This document shows positions 44,178 through 53,382 of a stretch of 64,000 nucleotides of DNA, one piece after another. The notes beneath the pieces are model-generated. The model was not told the origin of the DNA, ran no database searches, and worked only from the letters and a program-made list of their open reading frames with translations. The stretch lies in contig NZ_JWLD01000002.1 in NCBI RefSeq assembly GCF_000813725.1, positions 1 through 64,000 of the forward strand. The letters run 5' to 3'. A program made the position numbers and the translations under genes. Numbering within the stretch: position 1 is the stretch's first letter; each line of letters opens with the position of its first letter. Source of the stretch: Leisingera sp. ANG-Vp. Its GTDB lineage: Bacteria; Pseudomonadota; Alphaproteobacteria; Rhodobacterales; Rhodobacteraceae.

Positions 44178-44810
44178 TCAGCCCATGGCCCGCATCAGCA
44201 CCTTGAGCGCGGCCAGCGGGTCTTCGGCGTGCCAGATCTCGTCACCAATGCCAAAGAAGTCGGTATAGGGAGAGACCTCGCGCACCAGCTCTTCGGTCAG
44301 GCCGCCCTCGGCAACCACCGGCACTTCGATCATCTGCGACCACCACTGAAACAGATCCGCTTCGGCCTGCGCACCATCGCCAAGCCCGGAGGTACCTACG
44401 GGACCAAAGCTCACGTAGTCCACGCCTGCTTCGCCTGCGACCATGCCGTCATGCTGCGACGCACCGCAGAAAGAGCCGACAATGGCATCCGGACCCAGCG
44501 CCTTGCGTGCAGCGCGCACGGATTTGGAGGCATCCGTCAGGTGGACGCCGTCCAGTCCCAGACGCTCGGCCAGGATCTGGTGGTCCGAGATCACCAGCGC
44601 AACGTCCCGCTCCATGGTGACTTCGCGCAGCGCATCGCCCGCACGGCTCAGGGTGTCCTCGTCGCGGCTTGCCAGATCCAGGCGCACGCAGGCCACATCG
44701 ACCTCATCCAGCACGCGTGCCAAAAGCCCGGGAAATTTGCCCAGCTCGAAACTCGGCGGGGAGATCAGATAGATCTGCGGCTGCTCGGGTGCTTCAGCAG
44801 GGCTTCCCAT
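44178..44810 (-). CDS. ThiE-like thiamine phosphate synthase family protein
   Basis: 210-residue TIM-barrel protein of the ThiE/TenI superfamily. Recognisable pieces are LVISDHQILAERLGLDGVHL, VGSFCGASQHDGM and DYVSFGPVGTSG, the last matching the GPIFPT-like phosphate site. The match is partial, and no other thi genes are beside it, so it may be an atypical ThiE or a paralogue of other function. The ATG at 44810 with GGAG upstream is chosen; the longer open frame is noise. Confidence 0.78.
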   Translation of the reverse strand: MGSPAEAPEQPQIYLISPPSFELGKFPGLLARVLDEVDVACVRLDLASRDEDTLSRAGDALREVTMERDVALVISDHQILAERLGLDGVHLTDASKSVRAARKALGPDAIVGSFCGASQHDGMVAGEAGVDYVSFGPVGTSGLGDGAQAEADLFQWWSQMIEVPVVAEGGLTEELVREVSPYTDFFGIGDEIWHAEDPLAALKVLMRAMG

Positions 44811-44991
44811 GGCGGTGCTCCATTGTTCAGGCATTTGCCGGTGTTTAGCGCATCTGCTGCAGGACGCAAGGATTTGCAGGCCTGCGGCAGGCAGTAAATG
44901 CCGCTGTTCAGGGTGCCGGACCTTGCCCCGGGCGCTTGCGGGGATTACAGCAGGGCGGATTTTACGCGCCAACCAACGGATGCCTGCCGCA

Positions 44992-45744
44992 ATGCCCACC
45001 GATACGCCACAGCCCGCCTTTGTCCTGGTCCGCCCGCAGATGGGCGAGAATATCGGCGCCGCCGCGCGGGCGATGTGGAACTTCGGCCTGGACCGGATGC
45101 GCATCGTGGCGCCGCGCGATGGCTGGCCGAACCCCAAGGCGGTTGCCATGTCCTCGGGTGCGGGCCGCCTGCTGGACGAGGCGCAGCTCTGCGCCGATGT
45201 GCCCGAGGCGCTGGGCGACTGCACCTATGTCTTTGCCACCACTGCCCGCCAGCGCGGGCTGACCAAGCCGGTCTACAGCCCCGAACGCGCCATGCAGATC
45301 GCGGCGGAAAAGATTGCCGCAGGCGAAAAGGTCGCCGTGATGTTCGGCCCGGAACGCGCTGGCCTGGAGAACGACGATATTGCCAAGGCAAATGCCATCA
45401 TCTCGGTGCCGGTGAACCCGCTTTATGCCTCGCTGAACCTGGGCCAATGCGTGCTGCTCACCGGTTACGAATGGATGCGCCAATCCGGCGAGGTGGTGCA
45501 TGAGACCACGGACCTGGGCCGCAAGGGCGACTGGGCCACCGGAGTTGAGGTTGAGAAACTGGTGGAACACTACGAGGACCGGCTGGAAGAAGCGGGCTTC
45601 TTCTACCCGCCGGAAAAGGCCGTGGGCATGAGGACCAACCTGCGCAACCTGTGGTCCCGGATGCGGATGACCCGCTCTGATGTGCAGATGCTGCACGGGG
45701 TCATGCGGCAGATGGTCCGCTGGAAAGAACGCGGCGGCGAGTAA
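44992..45744 (+). CDS. TrmJ-type tRNA/rRNA 2'-O-methyltransferase
   Basis: 250-residue SPOUT methyltransferase. Motifs in order: LVRPQMGENIGAAARAMWNFG, VMFGPERAGLENDDI and the trefoil-knot SVPVNPLYASLNLGQCVLL. The C-terminal extension with RNLWSRMRMTRSDVQMLHG is typical of TrmJ, which methylates nucleotide 32 of tRNAs. An ATG at 44980 adds four residues and cannot be excluded. Divergent from the ThiE-like gene and followed by ctaA. Confidence 0.9.
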   Translation: MPTDTPQPAFVLVRPQMGENIGAAARAMWNFGLDRMRIVAPRDGWPNPKAVAMSSGAGRLLDEAQLCADVPEALGDCTYVFATTARQRGLTKPVYSPERAMQIAAEKIAAGEKVAVMFGPERAGLENDDIAKANAIISVPVNPLYASLNLGQCVLLTGYEWMRQSGEVVHETTDLGRKGDWATGVEVEKLVEHYEDRLEEAGFFYPPEKAVGMRTNLRNLWSRMRMTRSDVQMLHGVMRQMVRWKERGGE

Positions 45745-45804
45745 ACCGCACTGGACCCTATCCAATTCCGCCCCTAGCTTGGCAGCAAAGAAGACGAGGC
45801 AAGC

Positions 45805-46950
45805 ATGAGCAAGCGCAGCATTTTCGAAGAGGTCGAGGGCGAGAAGAAAGACACGCCCGCAGTGCAGCCGGGTCTGATTGACCGCGGCCGCGGCGGCGCC
45901 CGCAAGGCGATCCGTGCCTGGCTGATGGTGCTGTTTGCGCTGGTGGTGGCGATGATCGTTGTGGGCGGCCTGACACGCTTGACGGATAGCGGCCTGTCGA
46001 TCACCGAGTGGCGGCCCGTGACCGGGGCTATCCCGCCGATGTCCGAGGTCGAATGGCAATCGGAGTTCGACAAGTACAAGCAGATCGACCAGTGGCGAAT
46101 CCAGAACCAGTGGATGGAACTGTCTGATTTCAAAGAAATCTACTGGTGGGAATGGGGACACCGGCAGCTCGGCCGTGTTATGGGCCTGATCTGGGCCATT
46201 GGCTTTCTCGGCTTCCTTGTTGCGCGCAAGATACCTGCGGGCTGGACCACCCGCCTGGCGCTGCCCGGTATCCTGGGCGGTGTGCAGGGCGCCATCGGCT
46301 GGTGGATGGTGGCCTCCGGTGTGACCCAGGGGGAGGGGATGACGGCGGTTGCCTCTTACCGTCTTGCGGTGCATCTGGGGCTTGCCTTTGTGATCCTCGG
46401 CTTCATCGCCTGGTATGTGCTGATGCTGGGCCGGGAAGAACGCGAACTGATGCAAGCGCGCCGGGCCAAAGAAGCCAAGCTGTTCAGCCTCTCCACGGGC
46501 CTCATGCATTTCGCCTTCCTGCAGATCCTGCTGGGCGCGCTGGTCGCTGGCATCGACGCGGGCCGTTCCTATACCGACTGGCCGCTGATGGGCGGGCAAG
46601 TGATCCCGCCGAACCCTTTCATGATCGAGCCGCTGTGGAAGAATTTCTTTGAAAACCCTGGCCTGGTGCAGTTCATCCACCGGATGGCGGGCTATCTGCT
46701 GTTTGCCTTTGGCGTGGTGGCCTGGCTGCGCGGCCGCGGTTCGGCCCACACCCGCACCCGTTTCGCTTTTAACGCAGTCTTTGCGGCACTTTCTGTTCAG
46801 GTTCTCCTTGGGATCTTTACCGTGGTCTACGCAGCCCCGCTGCACGCGGCGATCACCCATCAGATTGTGGCGATTGGCATCTGGGCGCTGATCCTGCGGG
46901 CGCGTTTCCTGTCTGCCTATCCGATTGCAACCTCGATTAAGGATCATTGA
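45805..46950 (+). CDS. ctaA: Haem A synthase (COX15 family)
   Basis: 381-residue inner-membrane enzyme converting haem O to haem A for aa3 oxidases. Eight hydrophobic segments are seen. The four haem-ligand histidines lie in WEWGHRQLGR, AVHLGLAFVI, QFIHRMAGYL and AITHQIVAIG; TRLTDSGLSITEWRPVTG is the usual N-terminal loop. It ends three bases before the carboxypeptidase ATG, so the two may be cotranscribed. Confidence 0.95.
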   Translation: MSKRSIFEEVEGEKKDTPAVQPGLIDRGRGGARKAIRAWLMVLFALVVAMIVVGGLTRLTDSGLSITEWRPVTGAIPPMSEVEWQSEFDKYKQIDQWRIQNQWMELSDFKEIYWWEWGHRQLGRVMGLIWAIGFLGFLVARKIPAGWTTRLALPGILGGVQGAIGWWMVASGVTQGEGMTAVASYRLAVHLGLAFVILGFIAWYVLMLGREERELMQARRAKEAKLFSLSTGLMHFAFLQILLGALVAGIDAGRSYTDWPLMGGQVIPPNPFMIEPLWKNFFENPGLVQFIHRMAGYLLFAFGVVAWLRGRGSAHTRTRFAFNAVFAALSVQVLLGIFTVVYAAPLHAAITHQIVAIGIWALILRARFLSAYPIATSIKDH

Positions 46951-46953
46951 TTG

Positions 46954-48423
46954 ATGAGCGCATTTGACGAACTGATGGCCTTCCAGCGTGAAACACAGGC
47001 GCTGGGACAGATTGCGGGCCGGCTGGGCTGGGACCAGGAAACCATGATGCCGCGCGGAGCAGCGCCGCAGCGGGGCGAGGAAATGGCCGCAATTGAGGCT
47101 GTTCTGCATGCGCGCCGCTCCGACCCGCGGGTGGCGGAGTGGCTTGAGAAGGCGGAAGCCCCGGATAAAGCCGGGGCCGCCCAGCTGCGGGAAATCCGCC
47201 GCAGCTATGAGCGCACCTTCAAAGTTCCTGCGGATCTGGCCAAGAAAATCGCTCAGGTGACATCCGAGGCACAGGGCAAATGGGCTGCCGCTCGCGCAGA
47301 TGAGGATGTGGCCGCCTTCCTGCCGGTGCTGGAAGAGGTTGTTGCGCTGAAGCGCGAGGAAGGCCAGGCGCTGGCGGCCGGCGGTGACGTTTATGACGCC
47401 ATGGTCGAGGATTATGAGCAGGGCATGACCGGGGCAGGGATCGCAGAGATCTTTGATGCCATGCGCCCCGGTCTGGTTGAATTGCGCGCCAAGGTGCTTG
47501 AGAAGCCTGCGCCAAAGGGGCTGGAGGGCAGCTTTGACGAAGCTGCGCAGATGAAGCTTACCCGCAAGATTGCCAAAACCTTCGGCTACGACATGGCCCA
47601 TGGCCGCGTCGACAAGGCGGTGCATCCATTCAGCTCAGGCTCGGGGCTGGATGTGCGGATCACTACCAGAACCAGCGAAACCGACCCGTTCAACTGTTTC
47701 TATTCGACCATCCACGAGGTCGGTCACGGCGCTTATGAGCAGAACATCAGCCGCGATTACCTGCTGACCCCTCTGGGCAGCGGTGTGTCGATGGGCGTGC
47801 ATGAAAGCCAGAGCCGGATCTATGAAAACCAGATCGGCCGCAGCCGGGCGTTCACCGGATGGCTGTTTGAGGAGATGAAAACAGCCTTTGGAGATTTCGG
47901 CATCTCAGATGCCGATGAGTTTTATGCCGCGGTGAACGCGGTGCATAAGGGCTACATCCGTACTGAAGCCGATGAATTGCAGTACAACCTGCACATCATG
48001 CTGCGCTTCGGCCTGGAGCGCGCGCTGATGAGCGGCGACCTGCAGGTGCAGGACTTGGAAGCGGCCTGGAACGACCGGTTCGAGGCGGATTTCGGCTATG
48101 CCGTGGATAAGCCTTCCAACGGCTGCCTGCAGGATGTTCACTGGTCAGTGGGCCTGTTCGGCTACTTCCCGACATACAGTCTGGGCAATGTCTATGCCGG
48201 CTGCCTGTATCAAGCGCTGCGCCGGGACGTGCCGGGGCTGGATGCGCAGCTGGCCGGCGGTGACACCTCTGGTGCGACGGATTGGCTGAAGGCAAACCTC
48301 CAGCAGCATGGAGGCCTGCGCAGCCCCCGCGATACCATCATTCACGCTGCAGGCGCAGAACCCGGGCACGCGCCCTTGCTGGCCTATCTGGAAGAGAAAT
48401 TCAGCCTGATCTACGGGCTCTGA
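46954..48423 (+). CDS. Thermostable carboxypeptidase 1 family (M32, Taq type)
   Basis: 489-residue metallo-carboxypeptidase. The zinc motif is HEVGH in TIHEVGHGAYEQN, and the third ligand Glu lies in GVHESQSRIYENQIGRS. The HPF motif (AVHPFSSGSGLDVRITTR) and YNLHIMLRFGLE-type helix are characteristic of M32. No signal peptide, so cytoplasmic peptide turnover. AAGGA precedes the ATG at 46954; a TTG three bases earlier is less likely. A hairpin follows the stop. Confidence 0.95.
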   Translation: MSAFDELMAFQRETQALGQIAGRLGWDQETMMPRGAAPQRGEEMAAIEAVLHARRSDPRVAEWLEKAEAPDKAGAAQLREIRRSYERTFKVPADLAKKIAQVTSEAQGKWAAARADEDVAAFLPVLEEVVALKREEGQALAAGGDVYDAMVEDYEQGMTGAGIAEIFDAMRPGLVELRAKVLEKPAPKGLEGSFDEAAQMKLTRKIAKTFGYDMAHGRVDKAVHPFSSGSGLDVRITTRTSETDPFNCFYSTIHEVGHGAYEQNISRDYLLTPLGSGVSMGVHESQSRIYENQIGRSRAFTGWLFEEMKTAFGDFGISDADEFYAAVNAVHKGYIRTEADELQYNLHIMLRFGLERALMSGDLQVQDLEAAWNDRFEADFGYAVDKPSNGCLQDVHWSVGLFGYFPTYSLGNVYAGCLYQALRRDVPGLDAQLAGGDTSGATDWLKANLQQHGGLRSPRDTIIHAAGAEPGHAPLLAYLEEKFSLIYGL

Positions 48424-48444
48424 CGACAGGCTGTCCAAGGCAGC

Positions 48445-48469
48445 GGGGCGGCGGAAATGCCGCTGCCCC
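48445..48469 (+). terminator. Hairpin after the carboxypeptidase gene
   Basis: GGGGCGGCGG and CCGCTGCCCC pair over ten positions with one G-U, around an AAATG loop, 21 bases after the stop. ATTTTAAG follows a little downstream. Likely the end of the ctaA-carboxypeptidase transcript. Confidence 0.6.
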
Positions 48470-48533
48470 GGAAATGCCGCATTTTAAGTATATTCTCTGA
48501 AACTCATGGGGATGTGAGTAAGAGAGTGAACCG

Positions 48534-48596
48534 ATGCATACAGCCGTATCATACCTGATCTTTGCCAGCTTTGTGCTGGCGCCGACCCTGATCTGA
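48534..48596 (+). CDS. Possible 20-residue hydrophobic microprotein
   Basis: ATG to TGA encodes MHTAVSYLIFASFVLAPTLI, a single hydrophobic helix. A purine-rich AAGAGAGTGAA lies just upstream and could be a ribosome binding site. The frame is short enough to arise by chance, and no promoter is clear, so this is only a candidate. Confidence 0.3.
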   Translation: MHTAVSYLIFASFVLAPTLI

Positions 48597-48609
48597 GGGC
48601 GCTTCGTTC

Positions 48610-48960
48610 TCAGATCAAGGCCATCCGTTCCGCCCTCTCAGGGTCCGGGAACGGACGGTAGAGACCGGTCTCAGCCTTGGCGATCAGGGCCGAGACGTTT
48701 GAATAGAGACGTTCAACTTCTTCGTCGTGCTCTCCCAGCACCCTGAAGGCCTGGTCGAGCTGCGTCATGTCCTTGAATTCGATCTCCAGCAGAAAGTCCC
48801 GGCAAGTGTCGCTGGCCATGTTCAGCTTGCGCCGCAGCAAGCGCCAGCCAAGCACAACGCCGCGTTCCTGCAAATAACTCATCCATTGATCAACCGCGCT
48901 GGCAAAGCTCAGCGCTTTGGCTTCATGATGCAGATCGATGGAGCAATGGTAGAGGTTCAT
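48610..48960 (-). CDS. Small conserved hypothetical protein (DUF6614-like)
   Basis: 116 residues from the ATG at 48960. The sequence reads as a compact alpha/beta domain (MNLYHCSIDLHHEAKALSFA, WRLLRRKLNMASD, FLLEIEFKDMTQLDQAF) ending in FPDPERAERMA. I think it belongs to a small roseobacter family (DUF6614), but this is from memory. Its ribosome binding site AAGGGGA lies in the 3' arm of a hairpin seven bases from the ATG. It is downstream of gyrA on the same strand. Confidence 0.7.
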   Translation of the reverse strand: MNLYHCSIDLHHEAKALSFASAVDQWMSYLQERGVVLGWRLLRRKLNMASDTCRDFLLEIEFKDMTQLDQAFRVLGEHDEEVERLYSNVSALIAKAETGLYRPFPDPERAERMALI

Positions 48961-48967
48961 CACACGT

Positions 48968-48991
48968 CCCCTTGAAAAACAACTCAAGGGG
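48968..48991 (-). promoter_or_regulatory. Hairpin covering the ribosome binding site of the 48610 gene
   Basis: In the mRNA sense, CCCCTTGA and TCAAGGGG form a perfect 8-bp stem with a T-rich GTTGTTTT loop. The 3' arm contains the Shine-Dalgarno sequence AAGGGG, seven bases before the ATG at 48960, so folding would block translation. Confidence 0.5.
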
Positions 48992-49031
48992 CAGTCTGGC
49001 AGAAAAAGATTAGGCTGCGGTTAAACGCAAA

Positions 49032-49056
49032 GCGTCGCCCTAAAGGAGGGCGGCGC
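49032..49056 (-). terminator. Intrinsic-type terminator after gyrA
   Basis: GCGTCGCCCT and AGGGCGGCGC pair over ten positions with one G-U and an AAAGG loop (written on the plus strand), 23 bases past the gyrA stop. In the gyrA direction TTTGCGTTT follows. Confidence 0.6.
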
Positions 49057-49078
49057 CATAAGCATGCGAGCGAAAGCC

Positions 49079-51811
49079 TTAGCTCTCTTCTTCCTCATCA
49101 TCGCCATTCTCGGCAATCCAGGCGACCGATACAACTTCTTCGCCCTTGCCGGTGTTGAACACGCGGACACCGCCGGCCGAGCGGGAGCGGAAGGAAATGC
49201 CATCCACCGGAACCCGGATCGACTGGCCCTTGGAAGTTGCCAGCATGATCTGGTCATCCAGCTCGACCGGGAAGGAGGCCACGATCTCGCCGCCGCGCAT
49301 CGCCTTGTCCATCGCGGTGACACCCATACCGCCGCGGCCGCGCACCGGGTAGTCATGCGAGGAAGACATTTTGCCGGAACCGCCGGTGGTGATCGTCAGG
49401 ATCAGCATTTCCGCCGCCGACATCTCGGCATAGCGTTCCTGAGTAATCAGGCCGGGCGCGGCCTCTTCCTCATCCGTCTCGCCGTCATCGGCAATACCAG
49501 CTACCGCACGGCGCATCTTGAGATAGGCGGCGCGCTCTTCCGGGCTGGCGGTGAAGTGGCGGATCACCGACATCGACACCACGCGGTCTTCGCCGCTGAG
49601 CTTGATGCCGCGCACGCCGGTCGACTCACGCGAGTTGAACACGCGCACGTCAGTGGAGCGGAAGCGGATGGCGCGGCCCGAGTTGGTGAACAGCATCACA
49701 TCGTCGTCTTCCGAGCAGATGCGCACATTGACCAGCTGGACGGAGCCGTCCTCGGGCAGCTTCATGGCAATCTTGCCGTTGCGGCGAACATTGGTGAAGT
49801 CTGACAGGCGGTTGCGGCGCACATCCCCGCCGGAGGTCGCAAAGACCACCTGCAGGTTTTCCCATTCCTCGTCCGGCACATCGACCGGCATAATGGCGGC
49901 AATGGAAACCCCGGTCGGGATCGGCAGGATATTGACGATCGCCTTGCCTTTGGAGGTACGGCCGCCCTGCGGCAAGCGCCAGGTCTTCAGCTTGTAGACC
50001 ATGCCGTCGGTAGTGAAGAACAGAAGCTGGGTATGCGTATTGGCCACGAAGAGGGTGGTGATCACATCCTCTTCCTTGGTCTGCATGCCCGAGACACCCT
50101 TGCCGCCGCGCTTCTGGGCGCGGAAGTCAGCCAGCGGAGTGCGCTTGATGTAGCCGCCGGAGGTCACGGTCACCACCATGTCCTCGCGCTCGATCAGGTC
50201 CTCGTCCTCCATGTCGCCGGACCAGTCGACGATCTGGGTGCGGCGGGGCACGGCGAAGTTGTCACGCACTTCGCGTAGCTCATCGCCGATGATGCCCATG
50301 ATGCGTTCGCGGGAAGACAGAATCTCAAGGTATTCCTTGATCTTGGCTGCCAGTTCTTCCAGTTCGTCGGTAACCTCTTTCACACCAATCTGGGTCAGGC
50401 GCTGCAGGCGCAGTTCCAGGATGGCACGCGCTTGTGTTTCCGACAGGTTATAAGTCCCGTCGTCGTTCATGGTGTGGGTCGGATCGTCGATCAGGCGGAT
50501 GTAATCCGCAATATCGGCCGCCGGCCAGCGGCGGGTCATCAGTTTTTCACGCGCTTCAGCCGCGTCAGCGGAAGAGCGGATGGTGGCGACGATCTCATCA
50601 ACGTTGGAGACTGCGACAGCCAGGCCGCACAGGATGTGGCTGCGTTCGCGCGCCTTGCGCAGGAGATGCGCGGTGCGGCGGGCAACAACGTCCTCGCGGA
50701 AGTCGATGAAGGAGGTGAGGAACCGGCGCAGGGTCAACTGCTCCGGCCGGCCGCCATTCAGCGCCAGCATGTTGCAGCCAAAGGAGGTCTGCATCGGGGT
50801 AAAGCGGTAAAGCTGGTTCAGCACCACCTCAGGCGTTGCATCGCGTTTCAGCTCCACCACAACCCGCACGCCGTTGCGGTCGGATTCGTCCTGCACGTGG
50901 GCGACGCCTTCGATCTTCTTCTCACGGACCTGCTCCGCGATTTTCTCGATCATTGCGGCCTTGTTGACCTGATAGGGAATCTCATCCACAACAATGGCAT
51001 AGCGGTCTTTCCTGATCTCCTCGACCCGGGTTTTCGAGCGGATGATCACGCTGCCGCGGCCTTCAAGATAGGCCTTGCGGGCACCGGAGCGGCCCAGCAT
51101 CACGCCGCCGGTCGGAAAGTCCGGACCCGGGATATAGTCGATCAGCTGTTCGCTGGTTAGATCCGGTTCTTCGATCAGCGCCAGAGTGGCGTCCACCACT
51201 TCGCCCAGGTTATGCGGCGGAATGTTGGTGGCCATGCCCACCGCGATACCGCCGGCGCCATTGACCAGCATGTTCGGGAACCGGGCCGGGAGAACGGTCG
51301 GCTCCTGGTCCTTGCCGTCGTAGTTGTCCTGAAAATCGACGGTCTCTTTTTCGATATCCGCGAGCAGCGCCGCGGCCGGCTTGTCCATGCGCACTTCTGT
51401 GTAACGCATTGCCGCCGGGTTATCGCCGTCCATCGAGCCGAAGTTGCCCTGGCCATCCAGCAGCGGCAGCGACATCGAGAAGTCCTGTGCCATCCGAACC
51501 AGCGCGTCGTAGATCGCGCTATCGCCATGTGGGTGGTATTTACCCATCACGTCGCCAACCGGGCGGGCCGACTTGCGGTAGGCCTTGTCATGGGTGTTGC
51601 CGGATTCGTGCATGGCATAGAGAATGCGGCGGTGCACCGGTTTCAGCCCGTCGCGCAGATCCGGGATCGCGCGGCTGACGATGACCGACATCGCGTAGTC
51701 GAGATACGAATTGCGCATCTCTGTCTCGATGGACACAGTGGGGCCATCGTACGCCGGACGTTCCGGCAGATTTTCTTCCATGTTTTCAGGAGTTTCCGGC
51801 GTATCGCTCAC
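49079..51811 (-). CDS. gyrA: DNA gyrase subunit A
   Basis: 910-residue subunit that cuts and rejoins DNA during negative supercoiling. The breakage domain has [21 protein letters not shown]; Ser98 and Asp102 are the wild-type (quinolone-sensitive) residues at the positions of E. coli Ser83 and Asp87. The catalytic tyrosine is Tyr137 in AMRYTEV. The GyrA box QKRGGKG marks it as gyrase rather than topoisomerase IV. The C-terminal wheel is followed by an acidic tail. The start codon is GTG at 51811. Divergent from usg. Confidence 0.97.
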   Translation of the reverse strand: MSDTPETPENMEENLPERPAYDGPTVSIETEMRNSYLDYAMSVIVSRAIPDLRDGLKPVHRRILYAMHESGNTHDKAYRKSARPVGDVMGKYHPHGDSAIYDALVRMAQDFSMSLPLLDGQGNFGSMDGDNPAAMRYTEVRMDKPAAALLADIEKETVDFQDNYDGKDQEPTVLPARFPNMLVNGAGGIAVGMATNIPPHNLGEVVDATLALIEEPDLTSEQLIDYIPGPDFPTGGVMLGRSGARKAYLEGRGSVIIRSKTRVEEIRKDRYAIVVDEIPYQVNKAAMIEKIAEQVREKKIEGVAHVQDESDRNGVRVVVELKRDATPEVVLNQLYRFTPMQTSFGCNMLALNGGRPEQLTLRRFLTSFIDFREDVVARRTAHLLRKARERSHILCGLAVAVSNVDEIVATIRSSADAAEAREKLMTRRWPAADIADYIRLIDDPTHTMNDDGTYNLSETQARAILELRLQRLTQIGVKEVTDELEELAAKIKEYLEILSSRERIMGIIGDELREVRDNFAVPRRTQIVDWSGDMEDEDLIEREDMVVTVTSGGYIKRTPLADFRAQKRGGKGVSGMQTKEEDVITTLFVANTHTQLLFFTTDGMVYKLKTWRLPQGGRTSKGKAIVNILPIPTGVSIAAIMPVDVPDEEWENLQVVFATSGGDVRRNRLSDFTNVRRNGKIAMKLPEDGSVQLVNVRICSEDDDVMLFTNSGRAIRFRSTDVRVFNSRESTGVRGIKLSGEDRVVSMSVIRHFTASPEERAAYLKMRRAVAGIADDGETDEEEAAPGLITQERYAEMSAAEMLILTITTGGSGKMSSSHDYPVRGRGGMGVTAMDKAMRGGEIVASFPVELDDQIMLATSKGQSIRVPVDGISFRSRSAGGVRVFNTGKGEEVVSVAWIAENGDDEEEES

Positions 51812-52004
51812 GTTGGATATCTGCTCTTCTTCTGAGGTCTATATCTTGTGTTTGCACCCTATCAGATACCGTATATGGGGCGCAAGCAAACAGCCCGGGA
51901 GGCCGTCGTCAAAGCGTTCACGCTGGGGTAACGCACTGTTTTTGCGGAAATTAACCATTTGCAGCCTAGCATCATAAGTAGAGGGCAAAAATTGGAGGCT
52001 GAAA

Positions 52005-52274
52005 ATGGAGAGCAGCGAAACCGAACTGATGCTAAAAGGATATGGGCTGACCACGGCGGAATTCACCTACCGCATGCCTGACTACATCCATGTCCTGAAT
52101 ACTTTTGTCTGGCAGGAATACGATCTGGCGCCGGATCACCCAAGGCTGTTTGAGTTCATCGAATTCTGGCAGCGGGAGATCGAAGGTCCCCTGCATTCAG
52201 TGAGGTTTACCCACCGCAAGATGATTGGCCCGGGCGAGTGGCGCAATGTTGTCGGAGAATTTCAGATCCATTAG
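52005..52274 (+). CDS. usg: Usg family protein
   Basis: 89 residues matching the alphaproteobacterial Usg family, named for a gene upstream of trpF in Caulobacter: LKGYGLTTAEFTYRMPDY, FVWQEYDLAPDHPRL and EFWQREIEGPLHSVRFTHRKMI are the conserved stretches. Function unknown. TTGGAGG lies six bases before the ATG. Here it is not next to trpF but sits alone between gyrA and a radical SAM gene. Confidence 0.88.
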   Translation: MESSETELMLKGYGLTTAEFTYRMPDYIHVLNTFVWQEYDLAPDHPRLFEFIEFWQREIEGPLHSVRFTHRKMIGPGEWRNVVGEFQIH

Positions 52275-52286
52275 GTGCCGCGCCGG

Positions 52287-53240
52287 TCACGCCGAGCAGC
52301 TGGCCCCGCCCAATACGCAGAACTTGGCACAATGCGGGTGATTCAACTGCACCGGCAGTTCGGCATCTGCCAGGGTGGCGCCCATTTCGAACTCCGGTGC
52401 ATAGGGCAGCAATGTGCAGGCCAGAACAGCCGGTCTTTCAGCGCCTTTGCGTTTGACCACCATGCGCGAAGAAGCGCACATGACGCTGTCCGGTGATTTG
52501 CCAAGAATTCCCCAGCAAGCGGTTGTTATCTCGGGAACTTCAACAGTCTCGTCCATTTCGGGGAATAGTACGGTCTGGCCTGGGTTCTGCGCGTCTATGG
52601 CGAAACCGTGCTTGGCAAACAGCGCAGCGTAGCCGGTGCGTGCTTCCGCTTCGCTTTCCTCCCAGACAGTGCGTCCGGCGACGGCCATTTTGAAACCGTT
52701 GTCGCGCAGCCATTCCATACCTGCAATGGTCTTGGCAAAGCTGCCTGCACCCCGTTCCTTGTCATGCAGCGCCTCGCTGTGGTGGTCGACTGAGATCCGC
52801 AAGGTCAGTTTGTCTCCGAACCTTTCACGCAGCTCCAGAAGGCCGGCTTTCACGGTTTTGCGCATCATCGGGCGCATGGCGTTGGTGAGGATCAGAACTT
52901 CAAACCCGCTCTCCAGGGCCGCGCGGGTCATGGCGATCATTTCTGGATTCATGAAAGGCTCGCCGCCAGTGAAGCCGATTTCCCGCACCGGCCAGTTGCG
53001 CTCGGTGATTTGGGTCAGATAGCTTTGCACTTCTGCCTCGGTCAGATAGACCAGAGCGTCATTGGTGGGGGAGCTCAGAATATAGCAGTTGCTGCACTCG
53101 ATATTGCACAGGGTGCCGGTATTGAACCACAAGGTTTCCGGGTTGCTGAGCGGGACAGAGGCGCGCTCCTGACCATTGGCCGTCACAAAGGCGTCTTGAA
53201 ACTTGCCTAAGTTTGCGACGGATTTTTGCAGGTCTTTCAT
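52287..53240 (-). CDS. Radical SAM protein with C-terminal cysteine cluster
   Basis: 317 residues. The 4Fe-4S motif is CNIECSNC (Cys45, Cys49, Cys52), followed by GFTGGEPFMNPE, the SAM-binding GGEP motif, and LRISVDHHSEALHD. Six further cysteines (242, 255, 275, 304, 308, 315) sit in the C-terminal third, resembling a SPASM or twitch auxiliary cluster as in peptide-modifying and quinone-cofactor enzymes. No precursor peptide gene is evident nearby. AGAGGA precedes the ATG. Divergent from zwf and convergent with usg. Confidence 0.88.
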   Translation of the reverse strand: MKDLQKSVANLGKFQDAFVTANGQERASVPLSNPETLWFNTGTLCNIECSNCYILSSPTNDALVYLTEAEVQSYLTQITERNWPVREIGFTGGEPFMNPEMIAMTRAALESGFEVLILTNAMRPMMRKTVKAGLLELRERFGDKLTLRISVDHHSEALHDKERGAGSFAKTIAGMEWLRDNGFKMAVAGRTVWEESEAEARTGYAALFAKHGFAIDAQNPGQTVLFPEMDETVEVPEITTACWGILGKSPDSVMCASSRMVVKRKGAERPAVLACTLLPYAPEFEMGATLADAELPVQLNHPHCAKFCVLGGASCSA

Positions 53241-53282
53241 GCGGATGTCCTCTGGGGCAGTTCCTTTCGCAGGAAGCTACCT

Positions 53283-53288
53283 TATACT
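53283..53288 (+). promoter_or_regulatory. Possible -10 element for zwf-pgl-pgi
   Basis: TATACT matches five of six consensus positions and lies 94 bases before the zwf ATG in the divergent spacer. The best -35 position (TTCCTT at 53261-53266) is weak. Confidence 0.3.
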
Positions 53289-53382
53289 GGGCAGGAAATG
53301 AAAGCAGCCGGGCAGGCATATGACAGGGATGTGAGCGGCAGTGTGCCGCCTCTGCACCGGACCAACGCGGGAAGAAGTAGGA

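Noticed and set aside
44962-47625. An 887-codon open frame on the minus strand opposite the TrmJ-like gene, ctaA and the carboxypeptidase gene
   Set aside because: It runs antisense to three genes with clear motifs, its product is rich in His, Gln, Arg and Pro as expected of shadow frames in GC-rich DNA, and it shows no domain I recognise.
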